From positions 124,001 to 188,000 of the forward strand of contig NZ_BMOO01000004.1 of NCBI RefSeq assembly GCF_014647115.1: 64,000 nt of DNA, given 5' to 3'. The notes under the pieces were generated by a model. The model saw only the letters and a program-made list of their open reading frames with translations. It had not been told where the DNA came from and searched no databases. The DNA comes from Halarchaeum rubridurum. Lineage in GTDB: Archaea; Halobacteriota; Halobacteria; Halobacteriales; Halobacteriaceae. This document shows, in pieces, positions 1 to 8,023 of this stretch. The first letter of the stretch is position 1; each line of letters begins with the position of its first letter. The position numbers and the translations under genes were made by a program.

Positions 1-2
1 AC

Positions 3-752
3 CGACCGGTCAGCATCGACGAGGGCTCCCGAGAGGTCAGACTCCCCCACGAGACCGGCGTCTCGCTCACCACGCGCGACCACGAGAGCGAGTTCAAGCG
101 CGTCACGATGGCCGACCTGATGACCGAGACGAACTACCTGAACCCCGACGTCGAGGTCATCGCGGAGATAAACAGCCCCGCGAGCTTCGAAACCTTCGGC
201 GAGGTCCTCAACACCGGCCACGGCGTCATCGGGACGACGCACGCCGAGGACGTGGAGACGCTCGTCAACCGCGTCACCGAGCGCGGCCTCCCGGCGTACC
301 TCCTGCGCGAGGTCGACCTCGTCGTCTTCCCGCGCCACGTCGACGGCGAGCGCTACGTCGGCGAGCTCGTCGAACTCGTCCGCGACGACGACGCCCCCGC
401 GGACGGCGAGGTCGTCAACGACGGCGTGGCGGTCAGATACCGCCGGCTCGTCGAGCGCACCCACGACGGCGGCTTCCGAGTGAGCGGCGGCGAGTCGGCG
501 TTCCTCGCGCGTCTCGCGGCCCGGACGGACCGCCACGTCGACGACGTCCGCGCCGAGTACGAGCGCAAACACCGCTACGTCCGCTACCTCGTCGAGCACG
601 ACGTGAGCGACGTCGACGCGCTCTTCAGCTTCCTCGCGGACCTGCGCGTCGACGAGGCCGCGACGGTCGAGCGCGTGCGGCGCGGGCGCGACGCCGGCCC
701 GAACCCGCGGCCCGCGGACGCCGACGACCGCGACGACCGGAGGGTGGCGTGA
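3..752 (+). CDS. Type II/IV secretion (pilus assembly) ATPase, C-terminal part
   Basis: This is the 3' end of a PilB/TadA/ArlI-type ATPase that powers assembly of type IV pilus-like filaments at the cytoplasmic membrane. The frame is open from base 3, so the gene begins upstream of the window. What remains shows the Walker B region (VEVIAEINS) and the following conserved NTGHGVIGTTHAED segment, where GTTHAED is the family His-box. The Walker A motif must lie outside the window. The C-terminal roughly 100 residues (REC-like winged tail rich in Asp/Arg) are typical of haloarchaeal versions. Its stop codon overlaps the GTG start of the membrane partner at 749 (GTGA), which supports an ATPase-platform operon. 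Confidence 0.88.
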   Translation, partial: RPVSIDEGSREVRLPHETGVSLTTRDHESEFKRVTMADLMTETNYLNPDVEVIAEINSPASFETFGEVLNTGHGVIGTTHAEDVETLVNRVTERGLPAYLLREVDLVVFPRHVDGERYVGELVELVRDDDAPADGEVVNDGVAVRYRRLVERTHDGGFRVSGGESAFLARLAARTDRHVDDVRAEYERKHRYVRYLVEHDVSDVDALFSFLADLRVDEAATVERVRRGRDAGPNPRPADADDRDDRRVA

Positions 753-2575
753 GAGGGGTGCGGGGCCTCGACCGGGCGTGTTACGCGCTGTTCGGCGGGC
801 GCTCCGAGCGCCCGCGACACGAGCGCGACCGGAGTCACTACCGCGCGACCACGATCACGACGGGCTTCGACGTCTACGTCGCGCGCGTCTACGCGGCCGC
901 GGCGCTCTGTGCGCTCGCCGTCGGCGCGCTGGGCGCGGGCGCGTGCCTCGCGCTCGGCGGGCCGCTGTTCGTCGCGCTCCCGGGCGTACCGCACGGTCTC
1001 GTGGCCATCCTCGCGGGCGTCGTCGCGGCTGTCGCCGCCTTCGAGGGCGTCGTTCGGGGCGGCGGGCGCTACCTGCAGGCGGCCGCGCTCGCCCGACGCG
1101 CCGACATCGAGCAGACGCTCCCGAGCGCGGTGCGCTACCTCCGCGTGTTGGCCTCGGGCGGCGCGGACGACCGGACGCTCGTCGCGCGCGTCGCCGAGCG
1201 CCCCGACGCCTTCGGGGAGACGGCCGCGACCTTCCGCACCGTCCAGTCGCGCACCGAACTCACCGGGAGCATGGGCGAGGCGCTTCGCGTCGTCGCCCGC
1301 GACACGCCCTCCCGAAGCCTGCTCGCGCCGTTCCTCCTGAAGTTCCGCGAGCACGCCCAGCAGGGCCCGGACGCCGTCGAGAGCTTCCTCGAACTCGAAG
1401 CCCGGATGCTGGCGAACCACCAGTCGCGCGCGAACGACGAGGCCGCGGGCTTCCTCGAACTCCTCGCCGAGCTGTTCGTCGTCCTCCTCGTCGTCCCGAC
1501 GCTCCTCGTGGTCGTCGTCACCGTCCTCAGCGTGCTCGCGCCGTCGCTCGACCGGTCGGTCGCCACCGCGTTCGGCCCGGTGTCGCTGCGCGCGCTCGTC
1601 GTCTACGGCTGTGCGGCGTGCGTCCTCGTCATCGGCGCGGGCGCGGCGGCGCTCGTCGACTCCCTGCGGCCGACCGGCTACGGGCTCGACTGGTACGTCC
1701 GCTCGTCGAGCGTCGAGGGGGTGCTCGCGGGCGCGCTCGACAACCCCGCGAACGCGGTCGTCGTCGTCCTCCCGCTGGGCGCGCTCACGGGCGTCGCCCT
1801 CCTCCTCACCGGTCTCGACGCCGTCAACGCCGCGTTGCTCGGCTACGCCGCCGGCGCGATTCCCGTTGGCGCGATTGCGGTGCGCCGGGCGCGCCGCGAC
1901 GACGCGAAGGACCGGGAGATCAAGGACTTCGTGCACGGCGTCGCCGGCCACGTCGGGCTCGGCCAGCCGTTCGCGGCCGCGGTCGAGGCCGTCGCGCGCG
2001 ACGCGCACCTCGGGCCGCTGCGGGCTGACGTCGCCGACCTCGCGTTCAACCTCGGGCTGACCGCGTACGGCGACGAGGTGCGCGCGACGGCGCTCGCGCG
2101 CTTCACCGAGCGAATCGGCACGCCGCTCGCCGGGCGCTCCATCGGGCTCGTCACGGGCGCGCTCGACGCGGGGAGCGACGCCGAGACGGCCTTCGAGGCC
2201 CTCCAGATGGAGATCGGCCGGCTGTACGACGAGCGCAAGGCCCTCCGCTCGCAGCTGCAGGTGTACGTCGCCGTCGGGTGGACGACCGCGCTGCTCGTCG
2301 TCGGCATCGTCGTCGTGGTGAACACGTACGTCCTCGGGAGCTTCGCGCAGCTCGCGGCCGTGAGCGGGAGCACCGCGGGCCTCGCCATCGACCCCGCGGC
2401 GGTCGACCCCGCCCGCGAGCGCTATCGCTTCTACGTCGTCACGCAGGCGACGATGCTCGCCTGCGGCTGGTTCGCCGGCGCGGCGAGCCGGGGGCGCTAC
2501 GAGGCGCTGTTGCACTCCGGGCTCCTCGTCGTCCTGACGTACGCCGCCTTCGCACTCGCGGGGGTGATGCGGTGA
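749..2575 (+). CDS. TadC/PilC-like pilus assembly membrane platform protein (T2SSF family)
   Basis: A 608-residue polytopic membrane protein that would be the platform partner of the preceding ATPase. Two T2SSF-like cytoplasmic helical domains are visible (about residues 105-230 and 385-500). They are separated by hydrophobic segments near 48-98, 230-260, 275-305 and 325-375, with terminal segments near 505-530 and 585-605. This duplicated layout is usual for haloarchaeal PilC/ArlJ-like proteins. The GTG start at 749 overlaps the upstream stop, and the stop overlaps the next GTG at 2572, so translation of the whole string is probably coupled. Whether the filament is an adhesion pilus or another surface structure cannot be told from sequence. 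Confidence 0.85.
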   Translation: MRGVRGLDRACYALFGGRSERPRHERDRSHYRATTITTGFDVYVARVYAAAALCALAVGALGAGACLALGGPLFVALPGVPHGLVAILAGVVAAVAAFEGVVRGGGRYLQAAALARRADIEQTLPSAVRYLRVLASGGADDRTLVARVAERPDAFGETAATFRTVQSRTELTGSMGEALRVVARDTPSRSLLAPFLLKFREHAQQGPDAVESFLELEARMLANHQSRANDEAAGFLELLAELFVVLLVVPTLLVVVVTVLSVLAPSLDRSVATAFGPVSLRALVVYGCAACVLVIGAGAAALVDSLRPTGYGLDWYVRSSSVEGVLAGALDNPANAVVVVLPLGALTGVALLLTGLDAVNAALLGYAAGAIPVGAIAVRRARRDDAKDREIKDFVHGVAGHVGLGQPFAAAVEAVARDAHLGPLRADVADLAFNLGLTAYGDEVRATALARFTERIGTPLAGRSIGLVTGALDAGSDAETAFEALQMEIGRLYDERKALRSQLQVYVAVGWTTALLVVGIVVVVNTYVLGSFAQLAAVSGSTAGLAIDPAAVDPARERYRFYVVTQATMLACGWFAGAASRGRYEALLHSGLLVVLTYAAFALAGVMR

Positions 2576-3306
2576 GCGCGAGGCTGGAGGGCGAAAGCGC
2601 GACGTGCCGCGGCCAGTCGCACGTCGTCGGCGTCGCGCTCCTCTGTTGCGTCGCCGTGGTCTCGATGGCCGCCGTCACCGGGAGCGTCGGCGGGGTCGTC
2701 GGCGAGACGGCCGCGAACGCCGACGCGACGCGGGTCGCTGACGCGCTCGACGGTGCGGTCGGGCCGACGGTGGGGACAGGACACGCCACCAGACGCGTCC
2801 CCTTCGCGGCGGGCCGTCTCCACACCGCGGCGCGCGACGTCCGCGTGCTGGACGCGAACGGGACGGTGGCGCGGTATCGGACGAACGCCGTCACCTTCGA
2901 CGCCGCGAACCGGGGCGTGACGAGCGTCGCGGGGACGACCGTCGTCCGAACGCGGGGGTGGGCGCGCGTCACGGGGCCCGTCCGCGCGACGGCCGTCCCC
3001 GACGCGCTCGTGCTCGACCTCGTGGTCGTCGAAGGCGACGTCGACGTCTCGGGACGCGGCGGCGGCGCGACGCTCCGAACGGACACGACGGTGACGCGCG
3101 AGACGCTCGCGGGCGGGACGTACCGCCTCGCCGTCGAGACGCGACACCCCGAGGCGTTCGCGCGTCGCTACGGGCGCGACGGCGTCCCCGGCGCGGTCGT
3201 CGGCGAGCGGGACTTCGACGGCGACGGAATCGAGAGCGTCGTCGTCGCGTACCCGCCGGCCGCGCGGGCGTACGTCGTCGTCCGGACCGTGGAGGTGGCG
3301 GTGTGA
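2572..3306 (+). CDS. Pilin-like small secreted/membrane protein 1 of pilus operon
   Basis: A 244-residue protein from a GTG start that overlaps the stop of the platform gene (GTGA). Near its N-terminus the sequence CRGQSHVVGV leads into one hydrophobic helix of about 25 residues, followed by a beta-rich, Thr/Val/Asp-rich ectodomain. RG followed by Q just before the helix looks like a class III (prepilin peptidase) site. I do not recognise a characterised family. By context it should be a pilin or minor pilin. An in-frame upstream extension exists but lies inside the platform gene, so the coupled GTG is preferred. Confidence 0.75.
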   Translation: MSARLEGESATCRGQSHVVGVALLCCVAVVSMAAVTGSVGGVVGETAANADATRVADALDGAVGPTVGTGHATRRVPFAAGRLHTAARDVRVLDANGTVARYRTNAVTFDAANRGVTSVAGTTVVRTRGWARVTGPVRATAVPDALVLDLVVVEGDVDVSGRGGGATLRTDTTVTRETLAGGTYRLAVETRHPEAFARRYGRDGVPGAVVGERDFDGDGIESVVVAYPPAARAYVVVRTVEVAV

Positions 3307-3758
3307 GGACGGACCGGGGGTTGACGCCGGTCGTCTCGAAGACGCTCGGGATCGGGATCGTCCTCTGTTACGTCGCGCTCGTGTCGACGACGCTCTACGG
3401 GGGCGTCGTCCCGGCGGCGGAGGCGGACGCCGCGGCGACGCTCGGCGACCGGGTGCTCGCGGCGGGGTCCGTGGCCGTCGAAGACGCGGTGCCGAACGCG
3501 GCCGCGGCGTCGGTGCGCGTCCGAGCGGCGGTGTCGCTCCCCGCCACCATCGGCGGACGCCCCTACGAGCTCCGGGCGACGAACCGGACGCTCGTCCTCG
3601 ACAGCCCCGTGCGCGGCGTCGGCGGGACGGCGTCGCTGAGCCTCCCGGCGCGCGTGACGGGCGTCGAGGGGACGTGGCGGAGCGACCGGCCGGCGGTCGT
3701 CGTCGTCACCGGGAACGCGAGCGCGTGCTCGGTCGAACTTCGCGAGGTGCCGGCGTGA
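3303..3758 (+). CDS. Pilin-like small protein 2 of pilus operon
   Basis: A 151-residue protein with a GTG start overlapping the previous stop. The N-terminus DRGLTPVVSKTLGIGIVL contains an RG site directly before a hydrophobic helix, then a beta-rich domain with NXT/S sites (NRT, NAS) that could be N-glycosylated on the cell surface. A pilin or pseudopilin role is inferred from position and from the shared N-terminal architecture of all five small genes. No characterised homologue recognised. Confidence 0.72.
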   Translation: MRTDRGLTPVVSKTLGIGIVLCYVALVSTTLYGGVVPAAEADAAATLGDRVLAAGSVAVEDAVPNAAAASVRVRAAVSLPATIGGRPYELRATNRTLVLDSPVRGVGGTASLSLPARVTGVEGTWRSDRPAVVVVTGNASACSVELREVPA

Positions 3759-4441
3759 GTCGCGGGCGCGGACAGGCCTCCCTGCTCGCGCTCGGCGTCG
3801 CGTTGCTCCTCGTGACGGGCGCGCTCGGCGTCGCGCTCGCCGCCACGCACGGGGCGTTCGCGGCCGTGGACCGGGACGCGGCGGACGCCCGGCTCGCGGA
3901 CTCGCTCGCGGCGCGCGCCGTCGCCCCGGACGGCCCGTTCAGCGACCGAGCGCGCGCGAACGTCCTCGACGGGGCGGCGCTCCGGAACGCGAGCGCGGCC
4001 GACCTCGGCGCACTGTTCCCGGCCGCGCGCGGTCACGCCGTCCGCATCGCCCTCGACGGCGACGTCGTCGCGGCGGCGGGCGACGCGAGCGCGGGCGCGA
4101 CGAGCCGGCGGCTCGTCCTCGTCACGAGCGCGGAGACCCGGACGTACGGCCCGCGCTTCGAGACCGGGACCGGGTTCGCCCTCCGCGGGCGGGTCGACGC
4201 CCTCGACGTCACGCTGACCCCGCCGAACGGCACCCGGGTCACGGCCGTCCGCGTCGGCGGGCGCGTCGCCCTCTCCGACCCGCGCGGGCTCGCGGGGGCG
4301 TATCGCGTCGCGGTGAGCCCGTACCGGAACGCGAGCGTCGCCGTCGACGCCGACGGCCCGCTCCCCGCGGGGAGCGTCGTGCTCGTCGCGCACGGCGAGA
4401 CGACGCGGACGGCGGTGCTGGAGGTGCGCGCCCGTGCGTGA
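3755..4441 (+). CDS. Pilin-like small protein 3 of pilus operon
   Basis: A 228-residue protein starting at a GTG that overlaps the previous stop (GTGA). The N-terminus SRGRGQASLLALGVALLL again puts RG|Q before a single transmembrane helix, and the rest is predicted extracellular and beta-rich, with several Asn-X-Thr/Ser sequons (NAS, NGT). Role inferred as minor pilin or filament-associated subunit. No better family name can be given from sequence alone. Confidence 0.72.
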   Translation: MSRGRGQASLLALGVALLLVTGALGVALAATHGAFAAVDRDAADARLADSLAARAVAPDGPFSDRARANVLDGAALRNASAADLGALFPAARGHAVRIALDGDVVAAAGDASAGATSRRLVLVTSAETRTYGPRFETGTGFALRGRVDALDVTLTPPNGTRVTAVRVGGRVALSDPRGLAGAYRVAVSPYRNASVAVDADGPLPAGSVVLVAHGETTRTAVLEVRARA

Positions 4442-4862
4442 GGCGAATCGTGCGTGGTCGGGCGGTGGCGGTGCTCTCCGCGGACGCGACCGCGGTCAGC
4501 TCAGCCTCCCGTTGGTCGAGGCGATACTGGGCGTGCTGGTGATACTCGCCGTCGCGGGCGGCTTCGCGCTCGGCGTCCCGGAACACGGAGCGGAGCACCG
4601 ACTCGACCTGTACGCGAGCGACGCCGCGACCGTGCTCGTCGCCGAGGCCGACGCGGGAAACGCGACGGTGCTCGCGGACGGCGAGCCGGGACGCGCGGCG
4701 CTCCGGGCGCACCTCGACGCGATGCTCCCCGCGAGTTGCATGTACCGCGCGACGACGCCGTGGGGGACCGTGGGCTATCCGCGCCCGCCCGGAGTGGCCG
4801 TCGGGCGCGCGACCGTCCCGAGCGCCGCGGGTCCGGTCACCGTCGAGGTGTGGGACGCGTGA
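4434..4862 (+). CDS. Pilin-like small protein 4 of pilus operon
   Basis: A 142-residue protein whose GTG start lies eight bases inside the preceding gene. The segment GRDRGQLSLPLVEAILGV has the RG|Q site and a following hydrophobic helix with a Glu at about the +7 position after the site, resembling the conserved pilin E5. That makes this the most pilin-like of the five. The ectodomain is short (about 100 residues) and has a single Cys (CMY). Function inferred from context. Confidence 0.72.
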   Translation: MREANRAWSGGGGALRGRDRGQLSLPLVEAILGVLVILAVAGGFALGVPEHGAEHRLDLYASDAATVLVAEADAGNATVLADGEPGRAALRAHLDAMLPASCMYRATTPWGTVGYPRPPGVAVGRATVPSAAGPVTVEVWDA

Positions 4863-5401
4863 GCGGGCGCGAGCGGGGCGGACGGGGCGAGCGCGGGCAG
4901 CTCGTCCTCGTCGCCGCGGTGGTTATCGCGCTCGCGTTCGTGCCGGCGCTCGCCGCCGTCCTCCAGTTCGGCTACGCGGGCGACGCGGACGCGATGGCGG
5001 CCCGCGACGGAACGGCGACGGCGACCGTCGCCGCGCTCGACCCCGCCGTCGACACGGCGCGGCCCGGGCTCGCGGCGAACTACACGTGGACGGAGCGGAC
5101 GGCGGCCGTCGCGGCCTACCGGAACGCGCTCGACGCGAACGTCGCCCGAGTCGAGAACGCGAGCGTCGGGGGCGGGCGCGTCGTGCTGGCGGCGACGAAC
5201 GCGAGCGCCGCGACGCGGTGGGCGGCCGAGTCCTGCCCGAGCGGTCGCGGCCGGGTCTTCGGACCCTGCGAGGCCGTCGACGGCGTCGTCGTGCAGGAGC
5301 GCGCGAACGAGACGCACGTCGTCGCCGTGGCGTTCGACGTGACGGTCGTCGGGGAGGGAAGCGAGACGCACCTGACGGTCGCGGTCAAGCGCGCTACGTG
5401 A
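4859..5401 (+). CDS. Pilin-like small protein 5 of pilus operon (last gene)
   Basis: A 180-residue protein beginning at a GTG overlapping the previous stop. The N-terminus GERGQLVLVAAVVIALAFV shows the same RG|Q plus hydrophobic helix arrangement. The ectodomain holds several NXS/T sequons and two Cys (CPSGRGRVFGPC) that could form a disulfide. It ends the operon: a strong 13-bp hairpin follows at 5468. A pilin or minor pilin role is inferred. Confidence 0.73.
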   Translation: MSGRERGGRGERGQLVLVAAVVIALAFVPALAAVLQFGYAGDADAMAARDGTATATVAALDPAVDTARPGLAANYTWTERTAAVAAYRNALDANVARVENASVGGGRVVLAATNASAATRWAAESCPSGRGRVFGPCEAVDGVVVQERANETHVVAVAFDVTVVGEGSETHLTVAVKRAT

Positions 5402-5467
5402 CTATCGCGCGCTCGTATCTGCGGAAACAACAGTAAGCGGGACGCATATCAGGGAATATGTGATACC

Positions 5468-5496
5468 AGAGAAAACTCACTATGTGAGTTTTCTCT
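5468..5496. terminator. 13-bp perfect inverted repeat (hairpin)
   Basis: Arms at 5468-5480 (AGAGAAAACTCAC) and 5484-5496 are perfect reverse complements around a TAT loop. It lies 66 bases after the last pilus gene and before an AT-richer gene. The hairpin includes a TTTT tract, so it may act as a terminator. It could instead be a protein-binding palindrome or mark the edge of inserted DNA. Confidence 0.55.
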
Positions 5497-5603
5497 GAGT
5501 TCCAGATATATGAATATACTGGCCGCCTGAATCTGTGAGGTCGAGAAGTCAAAAGGGTGCTAAGCGAAAGTTTACACAGACGTAGTGGAAGAGGGAAAAT
5601 GTA

Positions 5604-6260
5604 GTGCCAGAGAAAGAGCGTCCGAGTCAAGATCGCCAATCCAGCTCGGAATCTGAAGAAACACCGCCTGCAGAAACCGTAGAAGAAGCAGCACTCGAAA
5701 CAGTCCGTCAAGAGTCACGAACAGTCCTTAGCGAGCAAGTCAGCCTTCTCAACGATATTGATGACAAAGCGATGCGGACCGTTCGGACCGCCGTCCTACT
5801 CTTGGGCCTCGTCATCTCCGCCATCAAACTCAGCGACCAGCCAGTTGCTCCAAGTGAGATTGGACCCCTGGTATTCTCCATCGGTTCATCTGGGATTGCA
5901 TTACTTCTTCTTGCGGTTCTTCTCGGATCGATCACGTACTCATACTCAAAACCGGAGCTCGGCGTCAGCAAAGACCACCGGCGTGACGTTGTTCGAGGAG
6001 GCTATTCAAACAAAGAATGGCTTCGACTCCAACTTAACGAGTATGATGAATGGATAGATGACATGTCTGAAACAAACTCAATAAACGCATTTCTCCTTAC
6101 AGTCACACAGATATCCCTCATTACAGGAATTGGTTCACTGCTGTTAGCGTTTGTTAAGTCTGCTAAAATTAGTAGCTCCGCTCTCGAGATGCCAATTATA
6201 GTAAGTGGCGTGGGACTGGGGGTTACTGCGGTAGTTTTATGGCTCGCAAAGCGAAACTAG
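5604..6260 (+). CDS. Small polytopic membrane protein of unknown function (effector-like architecture)
   Basis: A 218-residue protein from a GTG start. A charged N-terminal region of about 45 residues is followed by a short amphipathic stretch (LLNDIDDKAMRTVRTAVLLL) leading into TM1. TM2 is near residues 92-112, then a soluble loop, then TM3 and TM4 near 158-185 and 192-213. Codon use is far more AT-rich than the pilus operon to the left or the minD gene to the right, which suggests transfer. The layout (D-x-K-A before TM1, paired TMs, soluble loop) resembles small membrane effectors of prokaryotic defence systems, but I cannot assign it firmly. Function unknown. Confidence 0.7.
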   Translation: MPEKERPSQDRQSSSESEETPPAETVEEAALETVRQESRTVLSEQVSLLNDIDDKAMRTVRTAVLLLGLVISAIKLSDQPVAPSEIGPLVFSIGSSGIALLLLAVLLGSITYSYSKPELGVSKDHRRDVVRGGYSNKEWLRLQLNEYDEWIDDMSETNSINAFLLTVTQISLITGIGSLLLAFVKSAKISSSALEMPIIVSGVGLGVTAVVLWLAKRN

Positions 6261-6268
6261 AGGACACG

Positions 6269-6382
6269 ATGGGGCGCTCACCAAAAACGAATGCCGAGCT
6301 TGAACCACAGACTGGTAACAAAGGCCCCGGACCTGTCCTTCGAAAAGCCGGTTCGAAGGTTTGGAACGCATTCCGTCGGTAG
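6269..6382 (+). CDS. Candidate 37-residue basic small protein
   Basis: Starts at an ATG eight bases after the stop of the membrane protein. It encodes a short, basic peptide beginning MGRSPKTNAEL and ending SKVWNAFRR, which would be the second cistron. Its close spacing and matching AT-richer composition favour a real cotranscribed small gene. There is no homology evidence, and a chance ORF of this size is possible. Confidence 0.35.
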   Translation: MGRSPKTNAELEPQTGNKGPGPVLRKAGSKVWNAFRR

Positions 6383-6577
6383 TTTGTTGTCTTTTGCCGT
6401 AGGTTAGTTGAATAGATAGCGAAGCGTACACGTACTCTTCTCCAACCTGGCTTTCAATAGTCGTACAAACGATTTTTGGTAGTAATCAGTCATACAGGCC
6501 GAGCACGCTCTATAATCTGGCAATCCCAAGATGAAGAGCCAAGCTGACAAGATTGATACTCAGCCGCGAAAAGTGTG
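6383..6577. other. AT-rich intergenic stretch
   Basis: About 195 bases with no convincing gene. Composition matches the AT-richer insert to the left and changes abruptly at about 6570, where the GC-rich 3' end of the minD-linked gene starts. That makes this the right-hand boundary of the low-GC patch. Confidence 0.4.
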
Positions 6578-7096
6578 TCAGCCGTCGAGGTCTCCGAACC
6601 CGAGTTCGGCGGCGCGTGCTTCGGCGTCCGCCCGGGCGCGCTCGCGGATGGCCTCGACGCTCGCGTCGTCGTCGAGGAAGGCCGTGACGGCGTCGGGGCC
6701 GGTGTCGGGCGACGCGGGCGCGCGCTCTCGGGTGCGTTCGGCGAGCGCGGGGTCGCCGGCGAGACGCTCCGCGAGCGCGTCGGGGTCGACCGCAGCGTCC
6801 GGGCCGAGCGGCGGGTCTGTGTGGTCGTAGAAGCGAACGTGGTAGGGGCCGGGGAGCGCGAGCGCCGACACGGCCTCGTCGCCGACCGGGCCGGTCGAGT
6901 GGCGCACGCGGACGGGGACGCCGTCCTCGAAGGCGACGAGGCCGTCGCCGCCTTCGCCGAGCAGGAGCGCGTCCGCGGGGACGAACTCGGCGTAGCCGGT
7001 GACGGCGTCGTCGAGGGCGCGTTCGAGGGCGACGGCGGGGTCGGCGACGACGCGCGAGAAGGTGAGGTCGCCCCCGAAGGCCGCGCGGACGTCCAT
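6578..7096 (-). CDS. Uncharacterised haloarchaeal protein downstream of MinD-like ATPase
   Basis: A 172-residue acidic protein whose ATG abuts the stop of the MinD-like gene. A GGAGGTG ribosome-binding sequence overlaps that stop. No membrane segment is evident. The first half looks like a compact alpha/beta domain (FVPADALLLGEGGDGLVAF), and the C-terminal 40 residues form an Ala/Arg/Glu-rich helix ending ELGFGDLDG. I do not recognise the family. Strict adjacency suggests it acts with the ATPase. Confidence 0.75.
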   Translation of the reverse strand: MDVRAAFGGDLTFSRVVADPAVALERALDDAVTGYAEFVPADALLLGEGGDGLVAFEDGVPVRVRHSTGPVGDEAVSALALPGPYHVRFYDHTDPPLGPDAAVDPDALAERLAGDPALAERTRERAPASPDTGPDAVTAFLDDDASVEAIRERARADAEARAAELGFGDLDG

Positions 7097-7870
7097 CTAC
7101 ACCTCCTCTGGGATGACGGCGCTGCGGAAGCGGTCGGCGAGCGCCTCGCCGTCGCCGCTGTCGACGTCGATGGCGGCCGCGGCGTCGTAGTACGCGTTCG
7201 CGGCGGGGCTGTCGGGGGCGTGGGCGAGGAGGGGGCGGCCGGCGCGGCGGGCGGCGCGGGCGGCGTCGTCGTCCGGGACCGCGCCGACGATGGGGCCCTC
7301 GAAGTAGCGTTCGGCCTTCGGCGTGATGCGCTCGATGCCGTCCTCGGGGCGGACCTTGTTGAACAGGACGCCGGCGACGCCCGTGCCGTACGACGCCGCG
7401 TACTCCTGGACTTTGAGGGCGTCGGAGAGCGCGGGGACGGTGGGCTGGGTGACGAGGACGACGCGGTCGGCGAGGACGATGGGGAGGACGGAGGCGGCGG
7501 AGTCGAGCGCCGCGGGGGAGTCGAGGAGGAGGACGTCGGTGTCGGCGGCGAGTTCGGCGACGACGTCGCGGAGTCGCGCGGGGTCGGCCTCGCGGAACCC
7601 CGCGAGGTCGGTGCCGCAGGGGACGACGGTGAGCCCGAAGCGCTCGTAGCAGGCGTCGGCGACAGCGACGTCGCGGTCGCCGAGGAGGAGGTCGTGGAGG
7701 GTGACGTCGGCGTCGTCGAGGCCGGCGTGGAAGAGGAGGTTCGCCATGCCGGTGTCGGCGTCGACGACGGTCACGTCGTACGTCTCGGCGAGCGCCAACC
7801 CGAGCGCGAGCGTGCTCGTCGTCTTCCCCGTGCCGCCCTTGCCGCTGGCGACGGCGAACGCTTCGACCAT
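7097..7870 (-). CDS. MinD/ParA-family P-loop ATPase
   Basis: A 257-residue deviant-Walker ATPase of the MinD/ParA family. The motif SGKGGTGKTT (residues 9-18) is the deviant Walker A with the signature Lys. VVDADTG (about 36-42) is the switch I Asp region, and VLLLDSPAAL (about 114-123) matches Walker B. Such proteins position machineries at membranes or DNA, and haloarchaea carry several paralogues with roles in placing chemosensory arrays and archaella. No clear C-terminal amphipathic helix is seen, so membrane cycling is uncertain. It forms a two-gene operon with the 6578-7096 gene, and an RBS-like GGAGGT lies just before its start. Confidence 0.9.
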   Translation of the reverse strand: MVEAFAVASGKGGTGKTTSTLALGLALAETYDVTVVDADTGMANLLFHAGLDDADVTLHDLLLGDRDVAVADACYERFGLTVVPCGTDLAGFREADPARLRDVVAELAADTDVLLLDSPAALDSAASVLPIVLADRVVLVTQPTVPALSDALKVQEYAASYGTGVAGVLFNKVRPEDGIERITPKAERYFEGPIVGAVPDDDAARAARRAGRPLLAHAPDSPAANAYYDAAAAIDVDSGDGEALADRFRSAVIPEEV

Positions 7871-8023
7871 TTGCTACCTCCTAGCGACCGGCGGGTAAAA
7901 GCACGCTGGTCGGTGTGTGCGGGCGTGAGCGCCGCGATTGCGCGGCAGGGAAGGATTTGACGCACGTGGCCGTCCTCGACTCCGACGGCGGCCGGGCGGT
8001 GACGCGGCCGCCGCTCGCTGCGC

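Noticed and set aside
6575-7960. 461-codon plus-strand reading frame opposite the MinD-like operon
   Set aside because: It is an antisense shadow typical of GC-rich haloarchaeal DNA: Gly/Val/Glu/Arg-rich without domains, while the minus strand carries an intact deviant Walker A ATPase.
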